Source of the DNA: Verrucomicrobiota bacterium
GTDB taxonomy: Bacteria; Verrucomicrobiota; Verrucomicrobiia; Opitutales; Opitutaceae
Reading direction: 5' to 3'
Assembly: GCA_023399155.1 (NCBI GenBank)
Contig: JAEWQP010000022.1
Location: 186,001-250,000, forward strand
DNA: 64,000 nucleotides
Shown: one piece after another, positions 34,221-44,393 of the stretch
Layout: each line of letters opens with the position of its first letter
Position numbering within the stretch: position 1 is the first letter of the stretch
Notes under the pieces: generated by a model
What the model was told of the DNA's origin: nothing
What the model saw: the letters and a program-made list of their open reading frames with translations, nothing else
Database searches by the model: none
Translations under genes and position numbers: made by a program

Positions 34221-36671
34221 CTATTCTGCGCGCAGCGCACTGACGGGATCGACGCGGGAGGCACGCCGCGCCGGCATCCAGCAGGCGAGGAAGGCGACCA
34301 GGAAGAGCAGCGCTGCGACTCCCACCAGCGCGGGCGCATCGAAGGCGGCAAGGCCGAAGAGAATCCGCGAGAGCACCAGCCCGAGGGCGGCGGAGCACAG
34401 AAGCCCGAGCGCGACGCCGGCGAGCGTCAGGCGCAGGCCTTCGCGCACCATGGCACGCACGACCTCGCCCGGTCGCGCGCCGATGGCGATGCGGATGCCG
34501 ATCTCGCGCGTGCGCTGCGTCACGCCAAACGACACGACCGCATAGAGGCCCATGAGCGCGAGCATCAGGCCGATCATGCCCTGGATGCCCGCGAGCAGCG
34601 AGCCCATCCGCATCGGCATGAGCGCGAACACGCTGCGCCCCATCAGCTCGTCCATCGTGCGGACATCGTAGGGCGGGAGGTGCGGATCGAGTTCGCGCAA
34701 CGCCGCACGAAGCGAGGCGGTGAGCGTGGCGGGGTCGCCTTGCGCGCGCACCAGGATCGAGAGCTGCATGGCGTTGTCCTGGTCGACCGGAACATAGACA
34801 AACGGGCGCGGCGCCTCGCCCATCATGACGTATTTCGCGGTGGCGGCGACGCCGACAACCTCCATCCACGGGCCCCCTTTCCAGGGTTGCAGCCGCCGGC
34901 CGATCGCATCCTGCCCCGGCCAGCACGCCTGCGCGAACGCCTGGTTGATCACGGCGACGCGCGTGGTGCCGGGCGTGTCGCCCGGCGCGATCATGCGGCC
35001 GTGCAGCAACCGGAGCCCCATCGTGTCGAAATACTCGGGCGAGATCTGGGCATAGCCGGCGGAAACCGTCTCGTCGGGGAGCGGAAGCGTGGGATTCTCC
35101 GGGAACGTGTCGCGCGACGTCATCGTGTAGCTGAAGGGAACGCTGCTGGTGAGGCCGGCGGCCGTCACCCCCGGGAGCGCGCGCACACGCTCGACCACGG
35201 CGCGCCGGAACTGGGCCGCGCGGGCCTCGTCGTAGCCCTGGAGGTGGAGATCGAAGGAGGCCATGAGGAGGCCCTCGGTGCGGAAGCCGAGATCGACCGT
35301 TTGGATACGAACCAGGCTGCGGGCGAACAATCCCGCGCAGCACAGGACGACGAGCGAGAAGGTCACCTGCCCGACCACGAGGATGTTGCGGAGCCGGTGG
35401 CGTCCCGGGGCGAACGCCCCGCCCGCGCCAGCCTTGAGATTCCCCACCAGGTCGATACGCGAGGCGCGCAGGGCCGGGAGGATGCCGCTGCCCAGCGCCG
35501 CCACCGCCGCGATCACGAAAAGGAAAAGATGGTCCATCCAGTTGGCCTTCAGGTCGGTGCGAGCCGGGATGTCCCCCGCCGGCGCGAAGCGCTGGAAGAC
35601 GACTGCCATCCAGTCCGCCAGGTACCAGCCCACCACGCCGGCGATGGCGGCGAGCACGAGCGATTCGATGAGCAGCTGGCGGATGATCGTCCACCGCGAG
35701 GCGCCGAGCGCGGAGCGCATCGTGAGTTCCTTCTGCCGGGCTGCCGTGCGCGCGAGCATGAGGTTGGCGACATTTGCGCAGGCGATGATGAGCACGAGGA
35801 CCACCATCCCGGCGAAGAGCGCCATCACCGCGGGAAGGAACTCGGCAAACATCGGGTCGGGTCGGGCCCGGCTCTCGAGCATGACCACCGACGAGACCTG
35901 CTTGTGGTCGTCCGGGTATTCCCGCGCCAGGCGCTCGGTGATCACGGCCGCCTCCGCTGCCGCCTCGTCCACCGTCACGCCCGGGGCGAGCATGCCCATG
36001 GCCCGCCACGCTGTCGCGCCGCGCCACTGCAGCAGGCCGGCCCCCTCGGGACGGACCGCGTCGATCGCGCTCACCGGCACGAAGCCCGCCATCGTCATGG
36101 TGTAGGAAAACGCCTGGAACTCCGGCCGGGCCACGCCGACCACGGTGAAGGACTTGCCGTTGATCATGACGGCCCGTCCGACGATTTCGGGATCACCGCC
36201 GAATCGTTCCTGCCAGCAGTGGTGCGTCAGCATCGCCACCAGGGGCGCGCCCACCGCCTCCCCGTCGCTGGGGAGGAGGGTGCGGCCGAGCTGTGCCTGG
36301 AGCCCCAGGCCCTGGAACGCGGAGGGCGAGACCACCTCGAACCAGGCGCGTTCCGGAAACCTGCCTTCGGCGCTCAGGTGTGCCGGGATCGGCATGATCA
36401 CAAAAAGATCCCGCACCGTGCGCATGCCTTCGCGGTAGTCCTTGAAATCAAGAAACGAGATCTGATGCGGCATCGCCCAGCCCGCGCTGCGCTGGAGGAT
36501 CAGCACGAGGCGATCCGCGCCCGGGACCTCCATCGGGCGCAGGAAGAACTGATTGACCATCCCGAAGAGCATCGAGTTTACCGCGATGCCGAACGCGAGG
36601 GTCAGCACCACGACGATCGAATAGCCGGGCGATTTCAGGATTTGGCGGAGCGCGAAGCGAATCGAGTTCAT
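34221..36671 (-). CDS. ADOP-type (duplicated MacB) ABC permease, fourth in tandem
   Basis: 816-residue inner-membrane permease. The N-terminal TM follows MNSIRFALRQILKSPGYSIVVVLTLAFGIAVNSMLF. Next come a MacB-type periplasmic domain, a FtsX block (FAGMVVLVLIIACANVANLMLARTA), a second single TM (RNILVVGQVTFSLVVL), a second periplasmic domain, and a C-terminal FtsX block ending in PARRASRVDPVSALRAE. This two-fold repeat is the acidobacterial duplicated orphan permease layout. Spacing from the previous permease is 60 bp. The substrate is unknown; MacB relatives export peptides, lipoproteins or antibiotics. Confidence 0.9.
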   Translation of the reverse strand: MNSIRFALRQILKSPGYSIVVVLTLAFGIAVNSMLFGMVNQFFLRPMEVPGADRLVLILQRSAGWAMPHQISFLDFKDYREGMRTVRDLFVIMPIPAHLSAEGRFPERAWFEVVSPSAFQGLGLQAQLGRTLLPSDGEAVGAPLVAMLTHHCWQERFGGDPEIVGRAVMINGKSFTVVGVARPEFQAFSYTMTMAGFVPVSAIDAVRPEGAGLLQWRGATAWRAMGMLAPGVTVDEAAAEAAVITERLAREYPDDHKQVSSVVMLESRARPDPMFAEFLPAVMALFAGMVVLVLIIACANVANLMLARTAARQKELTMRSALGASRWTIIRQLLIESLVLAAIAGVVGWYLADWMAVVFQRFAPAGDIPARTDLKANWMDHLFLFVIAAVAALGSGILPALRASRIDLVGNLKAGAGGAFAPGRHRLRNILVVGQVTFSLVVLCCAGLFARSLVRIQTVDLGFRTEGLLMASFDLHLQGYDEARAAQFRRAVVERVRALPGVTAAGLTSSVPFSYTMTSRDTFPENPTLPLPDETVSAGYAQISPEYFDTMGLRLLHGRMIAPGDTPGTTRVAVINQAFAQACWPGQDAIGRRLQPWKGGPWMEVVGVAATAKYVMMGEAPRPFVYVPVDQDNAMQLSILVRAQGDPATLTASLRAALRELDPHLPPYDVRTMDELMGRSVFALMPMRMGSLLAGIQGMIGLMLALMGLYAVVSFGVTQRTREIGIRIAIGARPGEVVRAMVREGLRLTLAGVALGLLCSAALGLVLSRILFGLAAFDAPALVGVAALLFLVAFLACWMPARRASRVDPVSALRAE

Positions 36672-36731
36672 GGGGTGTGCGAGGGGTCTGAGAGATGCGC
36701 CCAGGGGGGCGGGGCGGAGCCGGCGGCGAGC

Positions 36732-39149
36732 CTAGTCCGCACGCAGCGCGGTGAGCGGATCGACGCGGGTCGCGCGGTGGGCGGGCACCCACGCGGCGAA
36801 GAGAGCCACCACGAAGAGCACGACCGCGGTCGCGGCCAGGGTCATCGGATCCAGTTGTACCGCCCGCGGCATGACGCGGCTGAGGCCGACATTCAGTGCC
36901 GCGGCGAGGCCGAGGCCCAGGACGAGCCCGACGCTGGCGAGAATCAGGCCGTGCCGCAGCACCAGGCCCAGCACATCGGAGGGGCTCGCGCCGAGCGCGA
37001 GGCGGATGCCGAACTCACTCGTGCGCTGTGCGACGAGGTGTGAGATCACGCCGAAAAGCCCGACGCCGGCGAGCACCAGGCCGAGCGCCGCGAACCACGC
37101 CATCGTCTTGCCGATGAGAAACAGGTTGTGCTGGGCGAGGTCGATCGTCTCCGGGACCGTAAGCACCTGCTGGACGGCCACGTCCGGGTCGAAGTCGGCC
37201 ACGATGCGGCGCAGGTTGTGCGCGTGGGATCCGGGGCTGGAGCTTCGTACCAGCAATTGCATGTAGCCCCACGCCTCGTGCACGAACGGCTTGTAGACCT
37301 GGAGCATGGTGGTCGGCACCGCGAAGTTGCCGGGGAATTCGATGTCGCCCACCACCCCGATGATCTCGCGACGCACGGTGTTCTCGCCCACGCCCTCGAC
37401 GAGGGTCTTGCCGATTGCGCTCTCGCCCGGCCAGAACTGGCGGGCCAGCGTCTGCCCCACGACCACCTGTGGCGGGCTGTCCTCGCGAATGTCATCGGCG
37501 AACAGGCGTCCCTCGATGAGCGGGATGCCGAGCGTCCTGAAGAATCCGGGCGTGACCATGATGAAGCCGCCGGAGGGCAGGTTCTTGCCGTCGGTCGCGG
37601 TGACGCCGTCGACCTGGATTGGGCGGGTCGCGGAATAGCCAAACACCGGCAGACCCGACGCCACCGCCGTGTGCTCGGCGCCGGGAAGGCTCGCGAGCGT
37701 CCGCTCGAGCGTCTCGATCGCGACGCGACGCTTGACCGGATCGGCATAGGTGGACTGCTCGGGCAGGTGTATTGTCGCAGCAATGACACGATCCGTGTCC
37801 CAGTGCGCCTCGCGATGGAGGAAGGTATTGAAGCCCCGGAGCATCACGCCCGCGCCGCCGAGCAGGGCCAGTGCGAGTGCGACCTCGGCCACGATGAGGG
37901 CCTGGCGCGCGCGATTGTGCCCGCGGCCGCCGGTCGAGCCGCGCGATTCCTGCTTGAGCGAGGTGACCACGTCGGTGCGCGACGCGAGCCATGCGGGAAC
38001 CAGGCCGAACGCGATTCCCGCCACCAGCGAGGCCGCCGCGGCCGCCGCGATGACAGGAAGGTTGAGCTCGAGCGGCAGTCCCTCTCGGGTCCCGATACGG
38101 ATGTTGCGGCCAAGAGCATCGTTGATCCAGACGGCGAGGAACACGCCGAGCGCGCCGCCGCCTATCGCCAGCAGCAGGCACTCGGTGAGCTGGTGTGCGA
38201 CGAGCCGGGCCCGCGAGGCGCCCAGGGCCGAGCGGATGGCGAGGTCCTTGGCCCCCGCCGTGGCGCGTGCGAGCTGGAGGTTGGCGAGGTTCGCGCAGGC
38301 GATCAGCAACACGAACGCCGAGAGCCCGTAGAGCATCCAGGTCAGGATGCGCCCCGTGCTGTCCATGACCGACTGCTGGAGCGTCACCACCCGCACGCCA
38401 CGCCCGTCGCTCGCCTGCGGATAATCGACCGCCCACCGCGCCATGAGCCCGTCGATCTCGGCCTTCGCCTGCTCGATCGTGGCGCCCGGCTTGAGGCGGG
38501 CGAAGGCGGTGAAGAACGTGTTGTGCCGGTCATCCTTGATGAACGAGGGGATCGTCACCGGCCGCCACATGTCCATCGGACCCCAAAGAAGTGGATACTC
38601 GAAGCTCGCGGGCATCACGCCGATCACCTCCACCGGCTCGGCGTTGAGGCGCAGCGTCCGACCCAGGATGGCGGGATCACCGCCGAAGCGCCGCTGCCAC
38701 AGCGAGTGCGTGAGGACCGCCACGCGGTTGCGCCCGGGCACCTGCTCTTCTGCGGTGAATGCGCGCCCGAGCGCGGGCTGGACGCCGAAGGTGGTGAAGA
38801 AATGCTCCGTCGCGTCGATCGCGAGCAGGCGCTCCGCAGGCGCGTCGGGCTCCGAGAGCGTGTTGTTCCAGCCCGAGGCCGCCGTGAGCGACTCGAACGC
38901 CGTCACGTGCTCGCGCATCTCCTCGAGTTCGCGGTGCGAGAAACCGCCCGACTGTGCGCTGGCGGTCGTGGCGAACACGCGCACGATGCGATCCACGCCC
39001 GGGTAGGGTGCGGAGCGGAAGAGCAGCGTGTCGACCAGCGTGTACATCGACGTGTTCACGCCGATGCCGAGCGCGAGCGTGATGAGGGCGATGACCGTGA
39101 AGCCGGGGGCCTTGATCAGGGAACGTAAGGCGATGCGAAGGGAGGACAT
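36732..39149 (-). CDS. ADOP-type (duplicated MacB) ABC permease, third in tandem
   Basis: 805 residues with the same two MacB/FtsX repeats. N-terminus MSSLRIALRSLIKAPGFTVIALITLALG; first FtsX core GLSAFVLLIACANLANLQLARATAG; second half starting RARQALIVAEVALALALL; C-terminal core ending PAHRATRVDPLTALRAD. ATG at 39149 aligns with its sister permeases, whereas the frame remains open upstream into a non-coding stretch. It is 83 bp from the preceding permease. The four permeases are clearly homologous but diverged, so they are old duplications rather than recent copies. Confidence 0.9.
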   Translation of the reverse strand: MSSLRIALRSLIKAPGFTVIALITLALGIGVNTSMYTLVDTLLFRSAPYPGVDRIVRVFATTASAQSGGFSHRELEEMREHVTAFESLTAASGWNNTLSEPDAPAERLLAIDATEHFFTTFGVQPALGRAFTAEEQVPGRNRVAVLTHSLWQRRFGGDPAILGRTLRLNAEPVEVIGVMPASFEYPLLWGPMDMWRPVTIPSFIKDDRHNTFFTAFARLKPGATIEQAKAEIDGLMARWAVDYPQASDGRGVRVVTLQQSVMDSTGRILTWMLYGLSAFVLLIACANLANLQLARATAGAKDLAIRSALGASRARLVAHQLTECLLLAIGGGALGVFLAVWINDALGRNIRIGTREGLPLELNLPVIAAAAAASLVAGIAFGLVPAWLASRTDVVTSLKQESRGSTGGRGHNRARQALIVAEVALALALLGGAGVMLRGFNTFLHREAHWDTDRVIAATIHLPEQSTYADPVKRRVAIETLERTLASLPGAEHTAVASGLPVFGYSATRPIQVDGVTATDGKNLPSGGFIMVTPGFFRTLGIPLIEGRLFADDIREDSPPQVVVGQTLARQFWPGESAIGKTLVEGVGENTVRREIIGVVGDIEFPGNFAVPTTMLQVYKPFVHEAWGYMQLLVRSSSPGSHAHNLRRIVADFDPDVAVQQVLTVPETIDLAQHNLFLIGKTMAWFAALGLVLAGVGLFGVISHLVAQRTSEFGIRLALGASPSDVLGLVLRHGLILASVGLVLGLGLAAALNVGLSRVMPRAVQLDPMTLAATAVVLFVVALFAAWVPAHRATRVDPLTALRAD

Positions 39150-39232
39150 GGCGGGCGTGAAGTTTCTCTTCCTGAAGGAGTGATGGCGTCGCGTGGAGCG
39201 AGCGGAGCGAAGGCGCGTCTCGAGAAAATGGA

Positions 39233-41668
39233 TCAGTCTGCGCGCAGGGCGGTGAGTGGATCGACCGCGGCCGCGCGGCGCGCCGGCAGCCAGCAGGCGA
39301 GGAGGGCCACGGCGGAAAGGGCGAGGGCGACAGCGGCAAGCACGGGCAGGTCGAAGGCGGCGACCCCGGGCACGGCATGGGCCATGGCCGATCCGGCCCA
39401 CCACGCCAGCAGACTCCCGATCAGCATGCCCGGGACGAGCAGTCGCACGGTGTTGGCCAGGATCATGCGGACAATGGTCGCGGGCTCGGCGCCGAGGGCC
39501 ATGCGCACGCCGATCTCAGGCACCCGCTGGCCCACGGTGTAGGCCATCACGCCGTAGATGCCCATCGCGGCGAGCACGAGGGCGACCACGCCGAGCGCGC
39601 TGAGCAGGCCGGTCGCGATGTTGTTCACGAGATACGCGGCCTCGACGTATTCAGTCATGGGCAGGGTCGCCCACAGCGCCACGGAAGGATCGAGGTCGTG
39701 CACCTCCCGGCGCAGCGTCGTCGCCAGGGCGCGGGGATCCTCGGCCTCCCCGCGCACGACCACGCCCAGGTTGAGATCCCAGACGCCCTGCTGGTAGGGC
39801 AGGAAGAGGAACGGCAGCGGCGCCTCGGTGAGCGAGCGATATTTGCCCGTGGCGACGACTCCCACCACCTCCGCCGTGCCGCGCCACGTGCGCACTTTGC
39901 GCCCGAGGGGATTCTGGCCGGGCCAGAAACGCTGCGCCATCGCCTGGTTGATCATCACGACCGGGGGAGAGGCATGGTCATCGCGATCGGTGAATGCGCG
40001 TCCGTCCACCAGGGTGATCCGCATCGCCTCGAGGAAGCCGGGCGAGATGATCGCATAACTCACGGTCATGTCCTCCTCGGGCGCAGGCGTGTAGCCCTCG
40101 ACGTTGAGTCCGATGCCCTGGCTACCCTCGAAGCCGAGGGGAAACCAGCTGGCGAGGCCGGCGGAGGCGACCCCCGGCGCGGCGGCGAGCCGCTCGCGTA
40201 GTTCCCGGTAGAATACAAGGGCGCGCGTCTCGTCATAGCCGTTCATGCCGATCCGCATGCCTGCCACGAGCGTGCCCTGCGGGTCGAAGCCGGGGTCCAT
40301 CCGCCGGGCGTCGCGGGCGCCCCGGATGCAGAGCGCGGCGCCGACCAGGAGCACCAGCGCGAGGGCGACTTCCGCCACCACCAGCCCGCGCCGAAGCATC
40401 CCGCTGCGGTGTCCGGTCGCGCCGGATCGGCCACCCTGCTTGAGCACATCGTTGAGGTCGCCGCGCACCGCGTGCATCGCGGGCGCCATGCCAAAGATGA
40501 GGCCGGTCGAGACCGCGAGCAGTGTCGTGAAAATGACGATACGGCTGTTCAGCTCGAAATCGTAGCCGGCCGGCAGGTGGGTCTCGGGCATGAAGAAGGC
40601 GAACAGCGCGGTGCCCCACATCGAGAACAACAGCCCGACCAGGCCGCCGCACAGGGCGAGGATCAGGCTCTCGCTCAGCCAGAGCCGGACCAGGCGCCAC
40701 CGGCCCGCGCCGACCGCCAGCCGGATCGCGGTCTCCCGCTGACGCACGGCGGCCCGGGCGAGCAGGAGGTTTGCGACGTTCGCTGCCACAATGAGAAGAA
40801 TGAGGGCGCCGACCACGGCCAGGATCGCGATCACGGGAAGGAAGATCGCCTGGCCGCCATAGGGCGTCTTCCACATCGGGACGACGGCGATGCCCTGCTC
40901 GCGGTTCACCGTGTAGGTGGCGGCGAGCTGCCGGGCACGCACATCGGCCGCGGTCCGCGCCTGGCTGAGCGTCACACCAGGCTGGAGACGGGCCTGCGTG
41001 TGCAGCCAGCGGTCGCTGCGTTCGTTGAGCGAGCCCATGTTGGCGACCTCCGCGTGCATCGTGAGCGGGGCCCAGAAGTCGGCCATCAACCCGCTCATCG
41101 TCCCGCGAAACGCCGCGGGCACCACGCCGATGATGGTGAAGGCGTGCTGGTTGAGCTGGACGGAGCGGCCCACGATCGAGGGATCGGCCTGGAACAGCCG
41201 CCGCCAGCATCCTTCGCTCAATACGAGGACCGGATTGCCGCCGGGCTTGTCGCCGTCCTCGGGCAGGAAGGTGCGGCCCAGGCCCGGGATAGCCTTCACC
41301 CCGAGCACGTCGAAGAAGTTGGCCGTGGCGATCTGTCCATACACCCATTGCGTTTCGCGATCTATCGTGAGGGCCGCCGGCGTGACCTGCGAACCGATCA
41401 CGCCGGTGAAGGTCTCGCGCATCGTGTTGAAGTCCGCGATGTCGGGCGGCGAGACGCAGTGCCCGATCGAGGCCCCGCGCCGTGAGAGCAGGGCCACGAT
41501 CTCATGGGAGTCGCTCACGCCGGAAAGCGGCCGCAGGAGGATGGCATCGGCCCAGGAGAACACGATGGCGTTGGCCCCGATCCCGAGCGCGAGCGAAAGC
41601 ACCGCGACCACGGTGATCATCGGCGAGCGGAGGAGCTGGCGCAGAGCGTGGCGGATATCTGAATACAT
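39233..41668 (-). CDS. ADOP-type (duplicated MacB) ABC permease, second in tandem
   Basis: 811 residues. N-terminal TM in MYSDIRHALRQLLRSPMITVVAVLSLALGIGANAI. The MacB-like domain carries VLVLSEGCWRRLF, typical of the family. First FtsX core AILAVVGALILLIVAANVANLLLARAAVRQRE; second half starting LRRGLVVAEVALALVLLVG; C-terminal LPARRAAAVDPLTALRAD. Spacing to the preceding gene is 75 bp. Function as in the other three permeases; specificity would lie in the divergent periplasmic domains. Confidence 0.9.
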   Translation of the reverse strand: MYSDIRHALRQLLRSPMITVVAVLSLALGIGANAIVFSWADAILLRPLSGVSDSHEIVALLSRRGASIGHCVSPPDIADFNTMRETFTGVIGSQVTPAALTIDRETQWVYGQIATANFFDVLGVKAIPGLGRTFLPEDGDKPGGNPVLVLSEGCWRRLFQADPSIVGRSVQLNQHAFTIIGVVPAAFRGTMSGLMADFWAPLTMHAEVANMGSLNERSDRWLHTQARLQPGVTLSQARTAADVRARQLAATYTVNREQGIAVVPMWKTPYGGQAIFLPVIAILAVVGALILLIVAANVANLLLARAAVRQRETAIRLAVGAGRWRLVRLWLSESLILALCGGLVGLLFSMWGTALFAFFMPETHLPAGYDFELNSRIVIFTTLLAVSTGLIFGMAPAMHAVRGDLNDVLKQGGRSGATGHRSGMLRRGLVVAEVALALVLLVGAALCIRGARDARRMDPGFDPQGTLVAGMRIGMNGYDETRALVFYRELRERLAAAPGVASAGLASWFPLGFEGSQGIGLNVEGYTPAPEEDMTVSYAIISPGFLEAMRITLVDGRAFTDRDDHASPPVVMINQAMAQRFWPGQNPLGRKVRTWRGTAEVVGVVATGKYRSLTEAPLPFLFLPYQQGVWDLNLGVVVRGEAEDPRALATTLRREVHDLDPSVALWATLPMTEYVEAAYLVNNIATGLLSALGVVALVLAAMGIYGVMAYTVGQRVPEIGVRMALGAEPATIVRMILANTVRLLVPGMLIGSLLAWWAGSAMAHAVPGVAAFDLPVLAAVALALSAVALLACWLPARRAAAVDPLTALRAD

Positions 41669-41743
41669 CAGGATTGCCGGACTGATGGAAGGGTCGGACG
41701 AGGGCGGGTAAGAGATTCGGGACGGGAGGGGGGCGGCGTCGGC

Positions 41744-44224
41744 CTAGTCGGTCCTCAGCGCCTCGATCGGATTGACGCGCGTGGCGCGGCGCGCCGGGAT
41801 GGCGCAGGCGAGCACCGCGGTGACGGTGAGCACAAGCGCGCCGCCGAGGTACGTGACCAGATCGCTGGGGGTGACCTCGAACAGCATGCTCTGCAGCCAG
41901 CGACCCGCGATCCACGCGCCGAGCAGGCCGAGGGCGATGCCCGCCAGCGTGAGCATCAGGCCGCGTGCGAGCACGTCGCGCAGCACCTGGCCACGGCGCG
42001 CGCCCAGTGCCATCCGGATCCCGATGTCGCGCGTGCGCTGGCCGACCAGGAAGGCGAGCACGCCATAGATGCCGATCGCGGCAAGGAGCAGTGCGGTCGC
42101 GGCGAAGAACGTGAACAACCCCATGTTGAACCGACGCTGCGAGGAGAAACTGGCGACGCGGTCGGCCATCAGTTCGACATCGAAGATCGGCTGGTCTGGC
42201 ACGGCGGTCTGCACCGCGGCGCGAATCGAGCCGAGCGCCCCGGCCGGATCGGCGCGCGTGCGCGCGATGAGATGGAGATACATCGGCGCGGGGAACTGGC
42301 GCAGGAGCAGGTAGTACTCGGACTGCTCGCCTCGTTCCTGGCCCTGCTGCGTGGTGTTGCCGACGATGCCGATGATCCGCGCCCGCGGCATGTTCATGCC
42401 GGGAAAGCCGAACTCGATCTGGCGGCCGATCGGGTCTTCGCCCGGCCAGATCTCCGCGGCCATGCGCTGGCTGATCACGCAGCTCAGCTCAAGGTTCGCG
42501 TAGATCCTCGGCAGCAGCTGCATCGAGAGGCTTTCGCCCTCCGGAAACGGCGCCTCCGGCTCGTGCCCGGTGAACAGGTGCCCGCGGATGAGCGGGATCC
42601 CCATGGTGCGGAAGTAATCGGGCGTGACCATGTGCGTGTTCGCGGACGGAAGCTTGCCCGGTTCCGGCGTCGGCAGGTCGGTGCGGAAGAAAACGCTCGT
42701 CGAGGTGTTCCACGTGAACGGCAGGCCGGAGCCGAAGGCCGCGCTTTCGATCTCCGGCAGGGACTGCACGGTCTCGAGGATCCGCTCGTGATAGCGGACA
42801 TAGCCGAGCGGGTCGCGGATGTACTGCTCCTGCGGCGGCGCGGCGACGCGCAGCGTCAGCACGCGCTCGGGACGTATTCCTGTATCCACCGACGCGAGAC
42901 GGGAAAGGCTTCGGATGAGCAGCCCCGCGCCGATGAGCAGCACGAGCGCGAGGCCCACCTGCATCACCACGAGGAAATCGGCCAGTCGGATGCGCCCGAA
43001 GATCGTGCGCATCACCGGCCGGGTGTTCTTGAGCGCGTCATTGGGATTCGCGTGCGAAAGCTGCCAGGCGGGCGCCAGGCCGAAGCCGACACCGGTGAGG
43101 AGCGTCGCTCCGAGCACGAAGAACCAGACGCGCAGGTCGAGTCCGCCGGAGCCCTCGACCAGGCTCTGCAGCTCCCACGGCACGAGGCGCCGGACGTAGT
43201 CGTAGGTCCACACGCCGAAGACCGTCCCGAGCACGCCTCCCGCCGCCGACAGCAGGGTGCTCTCGACCAGGAGCTGCCGGATCAGCATCACGCGTGACGC
43301 GCCGAGCGCAGTGCGCACCGCCATCTCGCGGGCGCGGCTGAACGACCGCGCGAGCAGCATGTTTGCCACGTTGACGCAGGCGATCATCAGCACGAGGCCC
43401 ACCGCCCCGAGAAGAAGGAAGAGGTTCGATCGCGCGCCTCCGGTCATCTGCTCGCGCAGCGGGCGGACGAGCACGCGGGCCCCGGCGTTGGCCTTCGGGT
43501 ACTCGCGCTCCAGCCGCTCGGCGATCGTGTCGAGCTGCGCGCGCGCGGCGTCGACTGTCACGCCGGGCTTGAGCCGCCCGATCGCGTAGGTGCCGTTGTG
43601 ATTCTCGCGTTCGCGCATGAACTGCGCGTCGACGAAGGGTTCGATCGGCACGTAGACGTCGGCCCGCCGCTGGAAGCGGAAGTCAGCGGGAAGGATGCCC
43701 GCCACCGCGGTGGCCACGCCGTCGAGTACGACGCTCTGGCCGACCAGGTCGGGCGCGCCCGCGAAGTGGCGCTGCCAGGCCGCGTGCGTGAGCCAGAGCA
43801 CCGGCGCGGCGCCGACGCGGTCGTCGTCGGGCGTCATGTCGCGGCCCAGGACCGCGCGAACGCCGAGGAGCGGGAAGAAGTCCCGCGAAACCTGGGCGAT
43901 GCTCACCTGTTCCGCGCTGTCGGCGGTCTTCAGCTTCTTGCCGTCGGTGCGGTAGATCGCCAAGGCGCTGAACACGTCCTGGGCGGCATGCCAGTCCGTG
44001 AAGTTTGGATACGCGATGCTCATGTTCTGGTGCGTCGCGTTGCGCTCCGCGACATGCACCAGGCGCTCGGGCTCCGGATAGGGCAGCGCGCGCAGGAAGG
44101 TCGTGTTGACCAGCGAGAAGATCGCCGTGTTCGCCCCGAGTCCGAGCGCGAGGGTCAGCACGACGATCGCGGTGAAGCCGGGCGACTTGGCGAACTGGCG
44201 GAGGGCGAAACGAAGGTCGGACAT
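41744..44224 (-). CDS. ADOP-type (duplicated MacB) ABC permease, first in tandem
   Basis: 826 residues. Starts MSDLRFALRQFAKSPGFTAIVVLTLALGLGANTAIF. First FtsX core LLLGAVGLVLMIACVNVANMLLARSFSRARE; second half FLVVMQVGLALVLLIGAGLLIRSL; C-terminal IPARRATRVNPIEALRTD. It is the first permease after the TolC-type gene. Its start codon is 11 bp from an inverted-repeat unit (44235-44393) that fills the junction between the two genes. Confidence 0.91.
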   Translation of the reverse strand: MSDLRFALRQFAKSPGFTAIVVLTLALGLGANTAIFSLVNTTFLRALPYPEPERLVHVAERNATHQNMSIAYPNFTDWHAAQDVFSALAIYRTDGKKLKTADSAEQVSIAQVSRDFFPLLGVRAVLGRDMTPDDDRVGAAPVLWLTHAAWQRHFAGAPDLVGQSVVLDGVATAVAGILPADFRFQRRADVYVPIEPFVDAQFMRERENHNGTYAIGRLKPGVTVDAARAQLDTIAERLEREYPKANAGARVLVRPLREQMTGGARSNLFLLLGAVGLVLMIACVNVANMLLARSFSRAREMAVRTALGASRVMLIRQLLVESTLLSAAGGVLGTVFGVWTYDYVRRLVPWELQSLVEGSGGLDLRVWFFVLGATLLTGVGFGLAPAWQLSHANPNDALKNTRPVMRTIFGRIRLADFLVVMQVGLALVLLIGAGLLIRSLSRLASVDTGIRPERVLTLRVAAPPQEQYIRDPLGYVRYHERILETVQSLPEIESAAFGSGLPFTWNTSTSVFFRTDLPTPEPGKLPSANTHMVTPDYFRTMGIPLIRGHLFTGHEPEAPFPEGESLSMQLLPRIYANLELSCVISQRMAAEIWPGEDPIGRQIEFGFPGMNMPRARIIGIVGNTTQQGQERGEQSEYYLLLRQFPAPMYLHLIARTRADPAGALGSIRAAVQTAVPDQPIFDVELMADRVASFSSQRRFNMGLFTFFAATALLLAAIGIYGVLAFLVGQRTRDIGIRMALGARRGQVLRDVLARGLMLTLAGIALGLLGAWIAGRWLQSMLFEVTPSDLVTYLGGALVLTVTAVLACAIPARRATRVNPIEALRTD

Positions 44225-44234
44225 GGCGGGGGGA

Positions 44235-44393
44235 GGGAATGGGGGAGTAAGGGAGTGGGGAAGTGGGGGAGAGAGTGATAAGGTGAAGTTGAAGCCTAAG
44301 CCGGTCGTGATCGTCGGTGTGCGGGCGAGGGAACGCCGCGGGGGCAGTCCTGCATTTTCGCCTACACCCTCATTCCCTCACACCTTCATTCCC
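44235..44393. repeat. Inverted-repeat unit at the TolC/permease junction
   Basis: A purine-rich arm at 44235-44271 (starting gggaatgggggagtaaggga) matches the reverse complement of 44357-44393 (starting gggaatgaaggtgtgaggga) at about 26 of 37 positions. The 85-nt centre has no ORF of note. The arm near the TolC gene supplies its last codons and its stop. The size and structure resemble a small non-autonomous (MITE-like) element, but no target-site duplication was identified. Confidence 0.55.

Noticed and set aside
34161..37043. A 960-codon plus-strand frame over the ADOP permeases
   Set aside because: Composition dominated by His, Arg, Glu and Asp as expected from the antisense of FtsX-like genes; no motif.
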